Positions 54,768 to 63,250 of a stretch of 64,000 nucleotides of DNA are shown here, piece by piece. This stretch comes from Chromobacterium alkanivorans (GTDB lineage Bacteria; Pseudomonadota; Gammaproteobacteria; Burkholderiales; Chromobacteriaceae). Below the pieces are notes generated by a model that ran no database searches, had not been told where the DNA came from, and saw only the letters and a list, made by a program, of their open reading frames with translations. The stretch's first letter is position 1. The number at the start of each line of letters is the position of its first letter. The stretch covers positions 274,222-338,221 of the forward strand of contig NZ_JAFHKL010000005.1 in assembly GCF_016937655.1 (NCBI RefSeq), given 5' to 3'. The position numbers and the translations under genes were made by a program.

Positions 54768-55433
54768 TCAGACGCCGTCGGCCGGCGACGACGCGCGGGC
54801 GTCGCCTATGTGTATCAAGCCGATGGCGGCGGCTTCATTCAGCCAGGCCGGCACAGCGTCTGCTGGAGCCTCGGCCCGCAGCGCGGGATAGCGGCAGGGC
54901 GTTTGCAGCTTTTCCAGCAGCCAGCGATCGAAACCGGTCAGCGGCTTCTGGATCACCCTATGGCTGGAATCGCGGAAGACGGCGAAGGGGCCAGCCAGCT
55001 CGGCGAAATCCAGCCGAACCTCAATGCAGGCCAGCGTGGGGTTGAGCGAGACGACGGAGTGGTCCGTCAACGCGCTTGCGGAGGGCGGCGTCACCACGGC
55101 GTCGTCTATTTCCACGCTGAAGAGCAGCCATTCGTATTCCAGGCATTGCCGCAGATCGTCGGGCAGACGCGATTGGGAGAAGCAGAGAAACTCGGTGGCG
55201 ATGTGGTGGAATTCAGGGCTGGACGACGCGTGTTCCGTCAGAAACTCGTCGATGCGCCGTTGCAGCTCCGCCGCCGGCAGCCTGGCGCAGAACAGGGGAA
55301 AAACGTGGGTCAGCACTTCTTCTATATTGCCGCGCAGAAATTGGCGGTAAAGCTCGATGGAGCGCTCGCCCAAGGCCGCGGGGGCGTCTCGCAGCCGCCG
55401 GCAGAAGGTTTCGATGTCCGATGTCGCGTTCAT
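54768..55433 (-). CDS. hvfC: HvfC-type DUF2063 protein (RiPP-modification partner)
   Basis: 221 residues from ATG 55431-55433 (AAAGGAG ahead; frame upstream is open but non-coding). The N-terminal DUF2063 domain is clear (ELYRQFLRGNIEEVLTHVFP, then LCARLP-like FCARLPAAELQRRI, FLTEHASSSPEFHHIATEFL). The C-terminal half is the shorter HvfC-type domain. These proteins bind the precursor and work with the DUF692 enzyme to modify Cys residues. Confidence 0.88.
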   Translation of the reverse strand: MNATSDIETFCRRLRDAPAALGERSIELYRQFLRGNIEEVLTHVFPLFCARLPAAELQRRIDEFLTEHASSSPEFHHIATEFLCFSQSRLPDDLRQCLEYEWLLFSVEIDDAVVTPPSASALTDHSVVSLNPTLACIEVRLDFAELAGPFAVFRDSSHRVIQKPLTGFDRWLLEKLQTPCRYPALRAEAPADAVPAWLNEAAAIGLIHIGDARASSPADGV

Positions 55434-55453
55434 GTTTTTCTCCTTTGCCGCGC

Positions 55454-56284
55454 TCAGGCGGCCTGGGCCGCCGGCTGATGAATGCGCCGCCGCAGCTCGG
55501 CGGCTTCGGCGCACAACTCCCGCCACGGCGGCATGCTGTTGTCCCGCTCCAGCAGCAGCGGGCGCGGGCCGTGCCGCGCCACGGCGTAGCGGGCCAGTTC
55601 CAGAACTTCCTCGCACACGGTCGCGCCGTGGGTGTCGATCAACATGCCGTCGTCGCGGCGCCAGTGGCCGGCGATGTGGAAGTAGCGGATGGCGCTGGAC
55701 GGCATGTCGGCGATGAAGCGCCGCGGGTCGTAGCCGTGATTGCAGGCGTTGACGTAGACGTTGTTGATGTCCAGCAGCAATTGGCAGCCGCTTTGTTCCA
55801 CGACGGCGCGGATGAAGTCCGCCTCCGCCATCTGGCCGGGGTGGGCGTGGTAATAACTGATGTTTTCCAGGATCAGCGTCCGTTCCAGCGTGTCCTGAAC
55901 CTGGCGGATCTTGGCGGCGATGCGCGTTGCGGCCGCCTCGTCGCGCGGAATCGGCAGCAATTCGTACAGATAGCCTTGCCGGTCGCGGGAGTAGCTGAGG
56001 TGGTCGCTGTGCAGGCGGATGCGATAGCGGTCGAGAAAGCGTTTGGCGCGCTGGAGATAGTCCGCGTCCAGCGGCAATTCGTCGCCTATCGACAGGCTGA
56101 GCCCGTGCGCGATCAGCGGGTATTTCTCCGCCAGACGGTCCAGCTGCTCGCGTTTGCGGCCGCCGACGTCCATCCAGTTTTCCAGCGTGATTTCCAGGAA
56201 GTCGATCTCAGGCTGCGGGTCGCGATCGGCCAGCCATTGAGCATGTTCGGCGCGCAGCCCCACGCCGACGGCTCGCTGATTCAT
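55454..56284 (-). CDS. hvfB: HvfB-type DUF692 multinuclear iron enzyme
   Basis: 276 residues from ATG 56282-56284, overlapping the precursor stop (ATGA). TIM-barrel DUF692 signatures: GVGLRAEHAQWL, FLEITLENWM, PLIAHGLSLSIG, LHSDHLSYS, ILENISYYH, LLLDINNVYVNACNHGYDP and HIAGHWRRDDGMLIDTHGA. The His/Asp/Glu set matches MbnB/TglH relatives that use iron to convert Cys to oxazolone/thioamide or thiooxazole. Confidence 0.93.
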   Translation of the reverse strand: MNQRAVGVGLRAEHAQWLADRDPQPEIDFLEITLENWMDVGGRKREQLDRLAEKYPLIAHGLSLSIGDELPLDADYLQRAKRFLDRYRIRLHSDHLSYSRDRQGYLYELLPIPRDEAAATRIAAKIRQVQDTLERTLILENISYYHAHPGQMAEADFIRAVVEQSGCQLLLDINNVYVNACNHGYDPRRFIADMPSSAIRYFHIAGHWRRDDGMLIDTHGATVCEEVLELARYAVARHGPRPLLLERDNSMPPWRELCAEAAELRRRIHQPAAQAA

Positions 56285-56583
56285 TGTCCGCATACGCCCT
56301 CCACCATTTTGCTGTTGCCGGCTTTGTCGGCATGGACGCCCTGACCGGTCTTGCCGCACTTGCCGTCGCGGGCGCGCACCAGCTGGTCTTGCGGGTCGTG
56401 CTTGAGATGGGCTTTTTCATACATCTTCACCGTGCCGCACTTGCCGCTGGCGCATTTGCCGCCGTGGCCGCTTTGGCTTTTCACCGCTTGCGCCGGCTGG
56501 CTGGCTTCCGCCGCCAACGCGGTTTCGGCGCTCAGGCCGAGCAAGGATGTCATGGCGATGGAAAGAATGATCTGTTTTTTCAT
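56281..56583 (-). CDS. hvfA: HvfA/bufferin-type RiPP precursor (DUF2282)
   Basis: 100 residues. Signal peptide MKKQIILSIAMTSLLGLSAE TALA; mature part has four Cys in EGKCG-like sites: GGKCASGKCG, ARDGKCGKTG and VEGVCGQ at the end. Bufferins and HvfA peptides carry these Cys modified to thiooxazole or related groups and sequester copper in the periplasm. Sites here deviate from strict EGKCG. Overlaps hvfB. Confidence 0.9.
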   Translation of the reverse strand: MKKQIILSIAMTSLLGLSAETALAAEASQPAQAVKSQSGHGGKCASGKCGTVKMYEKAHLKHDPQDQLVRARDGKCGKTGQGVHADKAGNSKMVEGVCGQ

Positions 56584-56610
56584 GACGGGTCTCCTTCGGG
56601 GTGACGGCGC

Positions 56611-57537
56611 TCAATGCACCGGGAAACATGAAAGGTCGCGGCTGGCGTGGATCGGGCCTTTGTAGTAGCGGCGGACGATGGAGATTGATTGCTCCTTGAG
56701 CCGCAGGCCCTTGCCCATGAAATGGTTGAGCACCAGCTGCTTGGGCTTCACCGCGGCGGCGATGCGGCCGACGGCGGACGGTTTGGCGTGCAGGAAGGCG
56801 GAGGCGGGGTCCGCCTGCTCGTCGATGGCGAGCGGCATCACCAGGATGTCCGCGTTCTTGGCGAAGTCGAGGAAGTGCGGGTTGCTGCCGTTCTGGTCGG
56901 CCGAGACGACGATGCTGCCGTCCTTGGTGTCGATGCGATAAGCCAGGCAGGGCACGTCGCCGTGCGGAATGCCGAGCGCGCTGATGCTGACGCCGTCTTT
57001 TTCATAGACCTTGGTCGGCGTGGTCTTGCGGTAGTCCACATTGGACAGTGACACCTTCAGCGGAATGTCGCCCTGACCGGAGTAGATGCCAGACAGATAG
57101 GCGTAAGCGCCGCTCTTGGCGTTGAACTGGGCGTTCATGAAACCGCTCAGGCTGGGAAAGCCGGCTCCGGCGCTTGGGCCGGACATCTCGATGGCGCGGG
57201 GCGAGCTGAAAAAGTAGCTGCCCTTGAGCAGCGCCGGCAGATCGGATACATGGTCGGTGTGGAAGTGGGTGAGGCCGATGAAGCGCACGTCTTCCAGGCG
57301 CGCGCCGGATTGGCCGAAGCGCAGGAAGGCGCCGCCGCCGGCGTCTATCATCGCCACCGGCTTGTTTTTCCACCAGATCAGCGAGGCCGACGAGGCGCGG
57401 CCGTCATCGGAGATCGGCCCGCCAGAGCCCAGCAATTGCAACGAGTAGTCCTTGTTTTCGCATTGGGTCGGACTGGCGAGGGCGGCGCCTGCGGCGCAGG
57501 CCAGCATGAGGGATAAGGCAAGCATGCGGATTTTCAT
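56611..57537 (-). CDS. Exported metallo-beta-lactamase-fold hydrolase
   Basis: 308 residues with signal peptide (MLALSLMLACAAGAALA) and GGAGT-type ribosome site. MBL motifs: LLGSGGPISDDGRASSASL, IDAGGG, THFHTDHVSD (HxHxDH), IPHGDVPCLAYRI, SADQNGSN and LNHFMG. It is closest in pattern to arylsulfatase/RNase Z-like MBLs. It lies 27 bases ahead of hvfA and is evidently first gene of that operon, an association I do not know from described bufferin clusters. Confidence 0.88.
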   Translation of the reverse strand: MKIRMLALSLMLACAAGAALASPTQCENKDYSLQLLGSGGPISDDGRASSASLIWWKNKPVAMIDAGGGAFLRFGQSGARLEDVRFIGLTHFHTDHVSDLPALLKGSYFFSSPRAIEMSGPSAGAGFPSLSGFMNAQFNAKSGAYAYLSGIYSGQGDIPLKVSLSNVDYRKTTPTKVYEKDGVSISALGIPHGDVPCLAYRIDTKDGSIVVSADQNGSNPHFLDFAKNADILVMPLAIDEQADPASAFLHAKPSAVGRIAAAVKPKQLVLNHFMGKGLRLKEQSISIVRRYYKGPIHASRDLSCFPVH

Positions 57538-57936
57538 TTTGCACTCCTTGTGCGGCGCGGCGATTCGACCTGAGGGAGGAGGCCATTTGCGTTATCGGCG
57601 CCGTATTTCATTGAATTTGCGAAATCTCCAGCCATTGGGAGAGATTGGGTCGCTTTGTCTGTAGCAATGACCCTAGCTTATCACCGCTCGCATATCAGTA
57701 TTACTTTTTGTATTTATGTATATGAGTAGAAAAATTTATATAAAGAGACGGACGTCAGCGCGGCGCTTGAGGATATGAAGACAGGAGAAAAAGAGGAGGG
57801 CGGCGTCGCCAAGGCGATGCCTTGGCGCGCAGCGGGCGAGCGACCGAGGGGCCGCTTGCGAAGCAGGGGTTTGCTTCGATAGAGGCAAGAAGCCGGCTGC
57901 CAGACGGCTTCCGGCTATCTTAATTTGGCGCTAGAT
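57538..57936. other. Intergenic region with the bufferin operon promoter
   Basis: An AT-rich patch at about 57660-57760 stands out and probably contains the minus-strand promoter of the MBL-hvf operon, but no box is decisive. The remaining part toward nudC is GC-rich, without ORF, and holds a GAAGCCG/CGGCTTC hairpin (about 57889-57911) that may end nudC transcription. Confidence 0.4.
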
Positions 57937-58752
57937 CTAGACAAGACCGGGTCGCGGCAGATCATCCTGCTCGCGCAACCAGGCCACGGTGTGATTCAGC
58001 AATTGATAGGCGATGGAAATGGGCGTCGGCGTTAGCGGCAGGGCGTCGATGTCGAACCAGCCGGCGTCTTCGATCTCGCCTTCCTGCGGCAGAATCTCGC
58101 CGCTGTCGTACTCGGCGGTAAAGCCCAGCATCAGCGAATGAGGGAAGGGCCAGGATTGCGAGCAGACATAACGCAGGTTCTTGATGCGCACGCCCACTTC
58201 TTCGAAGGCTTCGCGGTGCACGCACTCCTCCAGCGTCTCGCCGGGCTCGACAAAGCCGGCCAGCGCGCTGTAGACGCCGGGGGCGAAGTGGGGGCTGCGC
58301 GCCAGCAACAGCTGGCGGCCGCGGTGGATCGCCACCATCATCGCCGGCGACAGCTTGGGATAATAGAGCTGTCCGCAGCTGGAGCAACGCTTGCCGCTGT
58401 CGTCCGGCCGTTGCACCAAGGGTCCGGCGCAACGGCCGCAATAACGGTGAGTGCGCTGGAATTGGCGGATCTGCGCGGCGCGGGCGATGGCGGGGGTCAG
58501 CCCGGAAGGCAGGCTGAGCAGGGCCGGCCGCAGGGCCAGCCAGTCGCAGCCGGCCGGCGGCGCGCCCACCAGTTCCGCCAGATAGAGATTGTGGCCGTCG
58601 TGAACGCCGATGAACAGTTGCTGGGACAAGGGCCAGCCGCGCGCGCGCTCGTCCGGCAAGGCCTGGTCCAGCAACAGGATCTTTGGCCCTTCGAAAATGC
58701 AGTAGCGGGCAGGCAGCGCAGGGTCGGGCAGGACGGGCAGGTCGAATGGCAT
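57937..58752 (-). CDS. nudC: NAD(+) diphosphatase NudC
   Basis: 271 residues. A zinc ribbon (YCGRCAGP, then CSSCGQLYYP) precedes the Nudix box (GFVEPGETLEECVHREAFEE, then VGV) and the NudC signature SQSWPFPHSLM. It hydrolyses NADH/NAD and removes NAD caps from RNA. It follows ybdK by 26 bases. Confidence 0.95.
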   Translation of the reverse strand: MPFDLPVLPDPALPARYCIFEGPKILLLDQALPDERARGWPLSQQLFIGVHDGHNLYLAELVGAPPAGCDWLALRPALLSLPSGLTPAIARAAQIRQFQRTHRYCGRCAGPLVQRPDDSGKRCSSCGQLYYPKLSPAMMVAIHRGRQLLLARSPHFAPGVYSALAGFVEPGETLEECVHREAFEEVGVRIKNLRYVCSQSWPFPHSLMLGFTAEYDSGEILPQEGEIEDAGWFDIDALPLTPTPISIAYQLLNHTVAWLREQDDLPRPGLV

Positions 58753-58778
58753 GGCGGCTTGGCTGAGGTTTGAGCCGC

Positions 58779-59912
58779 TCAGTTTACGCCCACTCCCGGC
58801 GCCGCGTACATCCAGTGTTCGCTTTGCCGCCGCACAACTTCGGACAAAGAGCCGCTGTCGTCGAACACCTGGCGCAGCCAGGCGCTGTCCGATTGCCGCT
58901 TCAGCACCCGCTGGCGCAGGGCGGCCAGCTGCGCCTGATTGCCCAGCGCCTCGGCCTGCGGCTCCAGTTGATTCAGCATATTGAGCAAGTCCTCCTGCAG
59001 CCCGACCTGGCTATTGTTGCCGGCATCCACCAACATGCCGTCAAAACCGAAGCGGCAGGCCTGAAAGCGGTTGTAGCTATAGGTCAGGTAATGTTCCTGG
59101 CACACCTCGTCCTGGCGTTCGCCCAGGCAGCGGTGCGCCAGCATCTGCGCGTAAGCCGCCAGCAACACCGGGGTTTCCACCGACAGCGGCGTGTCGCAGA
59201 TGCGGATTTCCACCGTGCCGTATTCCGGCTTGGGACGGATGTCCCAGTAGAAGTCCTTCATGCTGGCGACAATGCCCAGATTGGCCATGCGCCGGAAATA
59301 GTCGTTGAATTGCGCCCAGTTGTTGACGCAAGGCATGCAGCCGGACAGCGGGAAGGCGTTGACGCTGGTCAGCCTCGAGGTCTGGAACAGCGTGTCCACC
59401 CCCTGGTAGAACGGCGAGGACGCGGACAGCGCGATGAAATGCGGAATATAGCGCGCCAGATAATGGGTCAGCCGCACCGCGCTGTCGCCGTCCGGGCAGC
59501 CGATGTGGATGTGCTGGCCGTAGACGGTGAACTGCTTGGCCAGATAGCCGTACAGCTCGGACACCAGGTGGTAGCGCTCCTTGGGATAGATGCGCTGCTC
59601 GTCCCAGTGCTGAAACGGATGCGAGCCGCCGCCGGCCAGGCCCAGGTTCAATTTGCGCGCGCTGCTGACCAGCAGTTCGCGGATGGCCAGGATCTCCTCC
59701 AGCATCTTGTTGACGTCGCTGTGCACGGCGGTGCCGATTTCTATCATGCCCTGGGTGATTTCCGGCTTGATGTCGAAACCGTGCTGTTGGCGATTCACCT
59801 GCAACAGCAAATCGTCCGAGCCGCGGGTCAAATCGTAATCGCGCCGATTGAGAATCATCAGCTCCAGTTCCACCCCCAGGGTCAGCGGCTGACTGCGGTT
59901 GAATTCCAGCAT
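58779..59912 (-). CDS. YbdK-type carboxylate-amine ligase (GCS2 family)
   Basis: 377 residues. LTLGVELELMIL, the Gly-rich GLAGGGSHPFQHW, YGQHIHIGCPDGD, ASSPFYQG, YWDIRPKPEYGTVEIRICDT are family hallmarks. YbdK has weak glutamate-cysteine ligase activity in vitro; the natural substrate is unknown. Starts four bases after the antiporter stop, so likely one operon: antiporter, ybdK, nudC. Confidence 0.9.
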   Translation of the reverse strand: MLEFNRSQPLTLGVELELMILNRRDYDLTRGSDDLLLQVNRQQHGFDIKPEITQGMIEIGTAVHSDVNKMLEEILAIRELLVSSARKLNLGLAGGGSHPFQHWDEQRIYPKERYHLVSELYGYLAKQFTVYGQHIHIGCPDGDSAVRLTHYLARYIPHFIALSASSPFYQGVDTLFQTSRLTSVNAFPLSGCMPCVNNWAQFNDYFRRMANLGIVASMKDFYWDIRPKPEYGTVEIRICDTPLSVETPVLLAAYAQMLAHRCLGERQDEVCQEHYLTYSYNRFQACRFGFDGMLVDAGNNSQVGLQEDLLNMLNQLEPQAEALGNQAQLAALRQRVLKRQSDSAWLRQVFDDSGSLSEVVRRQSEHWMYAAPGVGVN

Positions 59913-59916
59913 CGTC

Positions 59917-61113
59917 TCACTCCTGCGGCCGGGTTTCGCCGGCCAGCTTCAAGGCCAGGCGGGTCAGCACCGGCGCGCACAATTCATTGATTACCAGGAC
60001 CGCCATCATCACTCCGCTGAAGTCGCCCGCGGCCGTGCCCAGGGAAATGGCGCCCAGGCTCATCAGCAGCGAGGTGCCGCCGGACCAGGAGTTCAGCGCC
60101 AGCCCCAGGCAGGCGCCGTGGCGTTTGGGCAGGCCGTTGGCGCCGGCCGCCAGCCACCAGATCAGCACGGCGACGCCGGTGCGCAACAGCAGGCAGGCCA
60201 CGGCCACCGGCCAGAACTGCGCCAGCGACTGCGGCGCCAGTTGCGCGCCGGCGGCCACGAAGAAGGCCACGGTAAAGATATGGGCGGACGACATGATGCC
60301 GCGTTCGGTCACGGTATGGCCGTGCTTGAGGTTGCGCGTGGCCAGGCCAGCCGTCAGCAAGGCCAGCGACGGCAAGACCTGCAGCATGTCCGCCACCCCG
60401 ACCACCAGCGCGATCAAGCCGAACAGCATGACTTTCTGCGCTTCGCGCTGCCTGCCGCCCAGCCAGCGGTTCAGCTGGATCGCCGCCAGGCCGGCCAGCA
60501 GGCCCAAGGCACAGGAGGCCAGCGTCAGCCAGCCCGGCAGCAGGATGCCGCTTTCCACCCCGTTGTTGCCGGACAAGTGTCCGTAAGACAAGGCCAGCGC
60601 GAAGCAGGGCAGCGCCAGCAGATTGGACAAAGCGGTGGCCACCAGCAGGCGTTCGCTGACCTGGCCGTCCGCGTTCGATTCCCGCACGATCTCCAGCGTG
60701 ACCACCGGCGAAGTGGCCACTCCCAGCGCCGCCAGCATCAGGCTGGCCGCCAGACCCAGGCCGAACAGCTGCAAGGCGGCGAACAGGCCGAGCAAGGTCA
60801 ACAGGCAATAGAACAGCGTGGTCAACAGCAGGGTGCGCTCCACCCGCAGCCAGCGCAGATCCACGCGGCGCCCGGCCTCAAACAGCGCGATGCCCAAGGC
60901 CAGGTGCACGAAAATGGACGCTTGCTGCAAGAGTTGCTCGTCCAGCAGGCGCAGACTGTGCGGGCCGATCAGCAAGCCGGTCAGCACATAGCCGACGATG
61001 GCGGGCAGCCGCGCCACCCGCACCGCGATCTGGCCGCCTATCACCCCCAGCGACAACAGCACGCCGAATGCCGCCAAAGGATTGAGCGCCAGCGTTTGCC
61101 AAGGCAGGCTCAT
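59917..61113 (-). CDS. Kef-type cation:proton antiporter (CPA2 family)
   Basis: 398 residues with about 12 helices and no RCK/TrkA domain. LPAIVGYVLTGLLIGPHSLR, HLALGIALFEAGRRVDLRWL, LAALGVATSPVVTLEI and LNSWSGGTSLLMSLGAISLG are typical. Probably K+ or Na+/H+ exchange. Confidence 0.88.
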   Translation of the reverse strand: MSLPWQTLALNPLAAFGVLLSLGVIGGQIAVRVARLPAIVGYVLTGLLIGPHSLRLLDEQLLQQASIFVHLALGIALFEAGRRVDLRWLRVERTLLLTTLFYCLLTLLGLFAALQLFGLGLAASLMLAALGVATSPVVTLEIVRESNADGQVSERLLVATALSNLLALPCFALALSYGHLSGNNGVESGILLPGWLTLASCALGLLAGLAAIQLNRWLGGRQREAQKVMLFGLIALVVGVADMLQVLPSLALLTAGLATRNLKHGHTVTERGIMSSAHIFTVAFFVAAGAQLAPQSLAQFWPVAVACLLLRTGVAVLIWWLAAGANGLPKRHGACLGLALNSWSGGTSLLMSLGAISLGTAAGDFSGVMMAVLVINELCAPVLTRLALKLAGETRPQE

Positions 61114-61276
61114 GATGATTCCCCCGTTTATTTTATGATTTTGACTGTCGCGCCGGCTTGGGCCGGCGCAGCGAAAGCGGAATGTTGACGTCTTGCGACG
61201 GATCGGAAAGGGCGCGCATTGAAATGCGCAAAATCGCCCTCAGAGTATGAGAGACGATAAAACGGGACGAGAGTTC

Positions 61277-62077
61277 ATGGTGATTGAGTGGATTCGCCGC
61301 GCGCTGACCGGCAAAACCGCTCCGGAAACGATGGCCGCGCTGCGGGAGCAGGCCGCGCGCATGCCGCTGCTGGCCGGGCTGAACGAAGCGGAGTTGGCGC
61401 GCTTGATCGAACTGGCGGCCTGGGTGTTGCGCAGCAAAAGCTTTTCCGGTCAGGACGGGGTAAGGCTAGGCGCCCGCGCCTGCGCCAGCGTGGCTTTGCA
61501 AATGGCGCTGCCCGCGATGAATCTGGGCAAGGCCGCCCTGAGCGGCTGGAACGACGTGGTGCTGTACCCGTCGCCATTTGTCGCGCGCGACATCTGGATG
61601 GACGGCATAGGCTTGCAGCATGAAAGCGAGAGCGTGCTGATCGGCCAGGCGCGTCAGGACGGCCCGGTGGTGCTGTCGCTGCCGGACGCGCGCGCCTCCG
61701 AGCAATTGGACGGCTGGAATGTGGTGATCCATGAAGTGGCGCACAAGCTGGACATGCTCAACGGTCCGGCCAACGGCTCGCCGCCTTTGCACAAGGGCAT
61801 GAAGCAGGCGCAATGGAGCCGCGTCTGGTCCCGGGGGTATCGTCTATTGTGCCGCATGCTGGACCGCGGCATCGATCCCGGCTGGCTGGACCCGTACGCG
61901 GCGGAGAACCCCGCGGAGTTCTTCGCCGTGTTGAGCGAAGCCTTTTTCGAACTGCCGCACCATCTCAAGCTGGATTGCCCTGAGTTGTACGAGCAGCTTG
62001 TCTTGTTTTACCGCCAGGACCCGGCGCAAAGGCTGCCCGAACCCGAAGCGGAGACCGCCCCGGGTCCGGAGTCCTGA
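61277..62077 (+). CDS. mtfA: MtfA-type zinc peptidase (Mlc titration factor)
   Basis: 266 residues from ATG 61277, preferred because GGGACGAG precedes it and the length equals E. coli MtfA; an ATG at 61247 would add 10 residues. Zinc motif HEVAHKLD with downstream Glu in YAAENPAEFFAVLSEAFFE. MtfA is an aminopeptidase that binds the glucose repressor Mlc in enterics; partner here unknown. Confidence 0.93.
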   Translation: MVIEWIRRALTGKTAPETMAALREQAARMPLLAGLNEAELARLIELAAWVLRSKSFSGQDGVRLGARACASVALQMALPAMNLGKAALSGWNDVVLYPSPFVARDIWMDGIGLQHESESVLIGQARQDGPVVLSLPDARASEQLDGWNVVIHEVAHKLDMLNGPANGSPPLHKGMKQAQWSRVWSRGYRLLCRMLDRGIDPGWLDPYAAENPAEFFAVLSEAFFELPHHLKLDCPELYEQLVLFYRQDPAQRLPEPEAETAPGPES

Positions 62078-62080
62078 TCA

Positions 62081-62530
62081 TCAGCCGGCGCGCGGCGCCG
62101 GCAGTTTCTCCAGGTCATCCAGCAGGCCCAGCAATTGCGTCAGTTTTTCCTGACCCAGATGGCTTTCAATCTGCCGATAACAGTCTTCCGCCAACGGGGA
62201 GATTTGTTGAATCAGTTCGCGTCCGTCCCGCGACATTGAAATGATCAGGCGCCGGCTGTCCACATGATCGCGCTGGCGATGAATCAGCCCCGCCTTTTCC
62301 ATGCGGACCAGAATGCCGGTCAGGCTTGGCGGCAAGATGCAGGCCCGGTCCGCAATGACGCCAGCCTCCTGGTCGCCGAAGTCCTCCAGCACTCGCAGAA
62401 TGCGCCATTGTTGCTCTGTCACCCCGTAACGGTTGAGGATCGGGCGGAAGTAGGCCATCACCGATTCCCTGGCCCGCAGCAGGTGCTGGGGCAGCCGTTG
62501 ATTATGTAGTTTTATGTTTTTGTTGGTCAT
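62081..62530 (-). CDS. MarR-family regulator, HpaR-like
   Basis: 149 residues. Winged helix with YGVTEQQWRILRVLEDFGDQ, IADRACILPPSLTGILVRME and the wing RQRDHVDSRRLIISM, closest to HpaR-type regulators of homoprotocatechuate breakdown. No hpa gene is in the window. Converges on mtfA with three bases between. Confidence 0.85.
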   Translation of the reverse strand: MTNKNIKLHNQRLPQHLLRARESVMAYFRPILNRYGVTEQQWRILRVLEDFGDQEAGVIADRACILPPSLTGILVRMEKAGLIHRQRDHVDSRRLIISMSRDGRELIQQISPLAEDCYRQIESHLGQEKLTQLLGLLDDLEKLPAPRAG

Positions 62531-62763
62531 TTAGATCGTTGCTTCCGGCTGTGCGCAGCCAGTGTTGCTGGTTATCGCCCGAGCGGGCGAACTCGACAAA
62601 TAAAATGCCATGCAAATACCTGTCACATATTTACTTTATTCCAAATTTTAATCCAAAAACAAAAAAAATAGCATCTCAATACCATATCTCCTTCGAATTT
62701 ATTATGCATCCAGGGCGAAATGCCGGGCACAAGCGGCCAGCGGAAGGGCGCTTGCACGGGTAA

Positions 62764-62784
62764 TTATCGTTATGGTGACGATAA
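62764..62784. promoter_or_regulatory. Palindromic operator 1 before the 62844 gene
   Basis: TTATCGT, seven bases, ACGATAA: perfect inverted repeat 60-80 bases before the start. The region 62531-62760 is AT-rich with no ORF. Confidence 0.55.
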
Positions 62785-62795
62785 CTTTTAATTTC

Positions 62796-62808
62796 CGTTA
62801 CGGTAACG
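62796..62808. promoter_or_regulatory. Palindromic operator 2 before the 62844 gene
   Basis: CGTTACGGTAACG: 13-base perfect palindrome overlapping the likely promoter. It differs from operator 1, so two factors or two half-site types may act here. Autoregulation by the downstream DNA-binding-like protein is a guess. Confidence 0.5.
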
Positions 62809-62843
62809 CATAATGAACTCAGACCAGTAGAGGAGGGCATCCG

Positions 62844-63170
62844 ATGAGCGCAGACCCGTTGCAAGAAACCGCGATCGCGGCAAGCAAGAAACGCGGTCGT
62901 CCGGTCACCGGCCTGGCGATGTCCGGAGCCGAACGGCAACGCAAGTACCGAGCAAATACCGTCACCGTAACGTTAAATGACAAGGAGTGGGCGCACCTCA
63001 CCAATATGCTAGAGCAAGCGCTGAAGGCCGATCCGGCGCGTTACGGCGAGTCCGACTTCGCGCTGGCCAGAAAAATCTACAGCGCCGCCATCAAAGGCAA
63101 TCCGCCGCCCAGCTGCTTTCACAAGCCCGCGGCCAGGCCTCAGGACAGTGGCGAGGATGCGTACGACTGA
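62844..63170 (+). CDS. Small basic protein with phage/plasmid-type AERQRKYRA motif
   Basis: 108 residues, GAGGAGG ahead of ATG 62844. KKRGRPVTGLAMSGAERQRK and YRANTVTVTLNDKEWAHLTN suggest a short ribbon-helix-helix-like or nucleic-acid-binding segment; similar stretches occur in small phage and plasmid proteins. The C-terminus is Pro-rich. Function unknown; DNA binding inferred. Confidence 0.6.
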   Translation: MSADPLQETAIAASKKRGRPVTGLAMSGAERQRKYRANTVTVTLNDKEWAHLTNMLEQALKADPARYGESDFALARKIYSAAIKGNPPPSCFHKPAARPQDSGEDAYD

Positions 63171-63250
63171 AACGCAACCCTCCCATTGGCCATTGCGCGA
63201 GATTTCGCCTGGCTTATGCTGATGAGTGTTGTTTCTGCGCGGAGCTTGAA

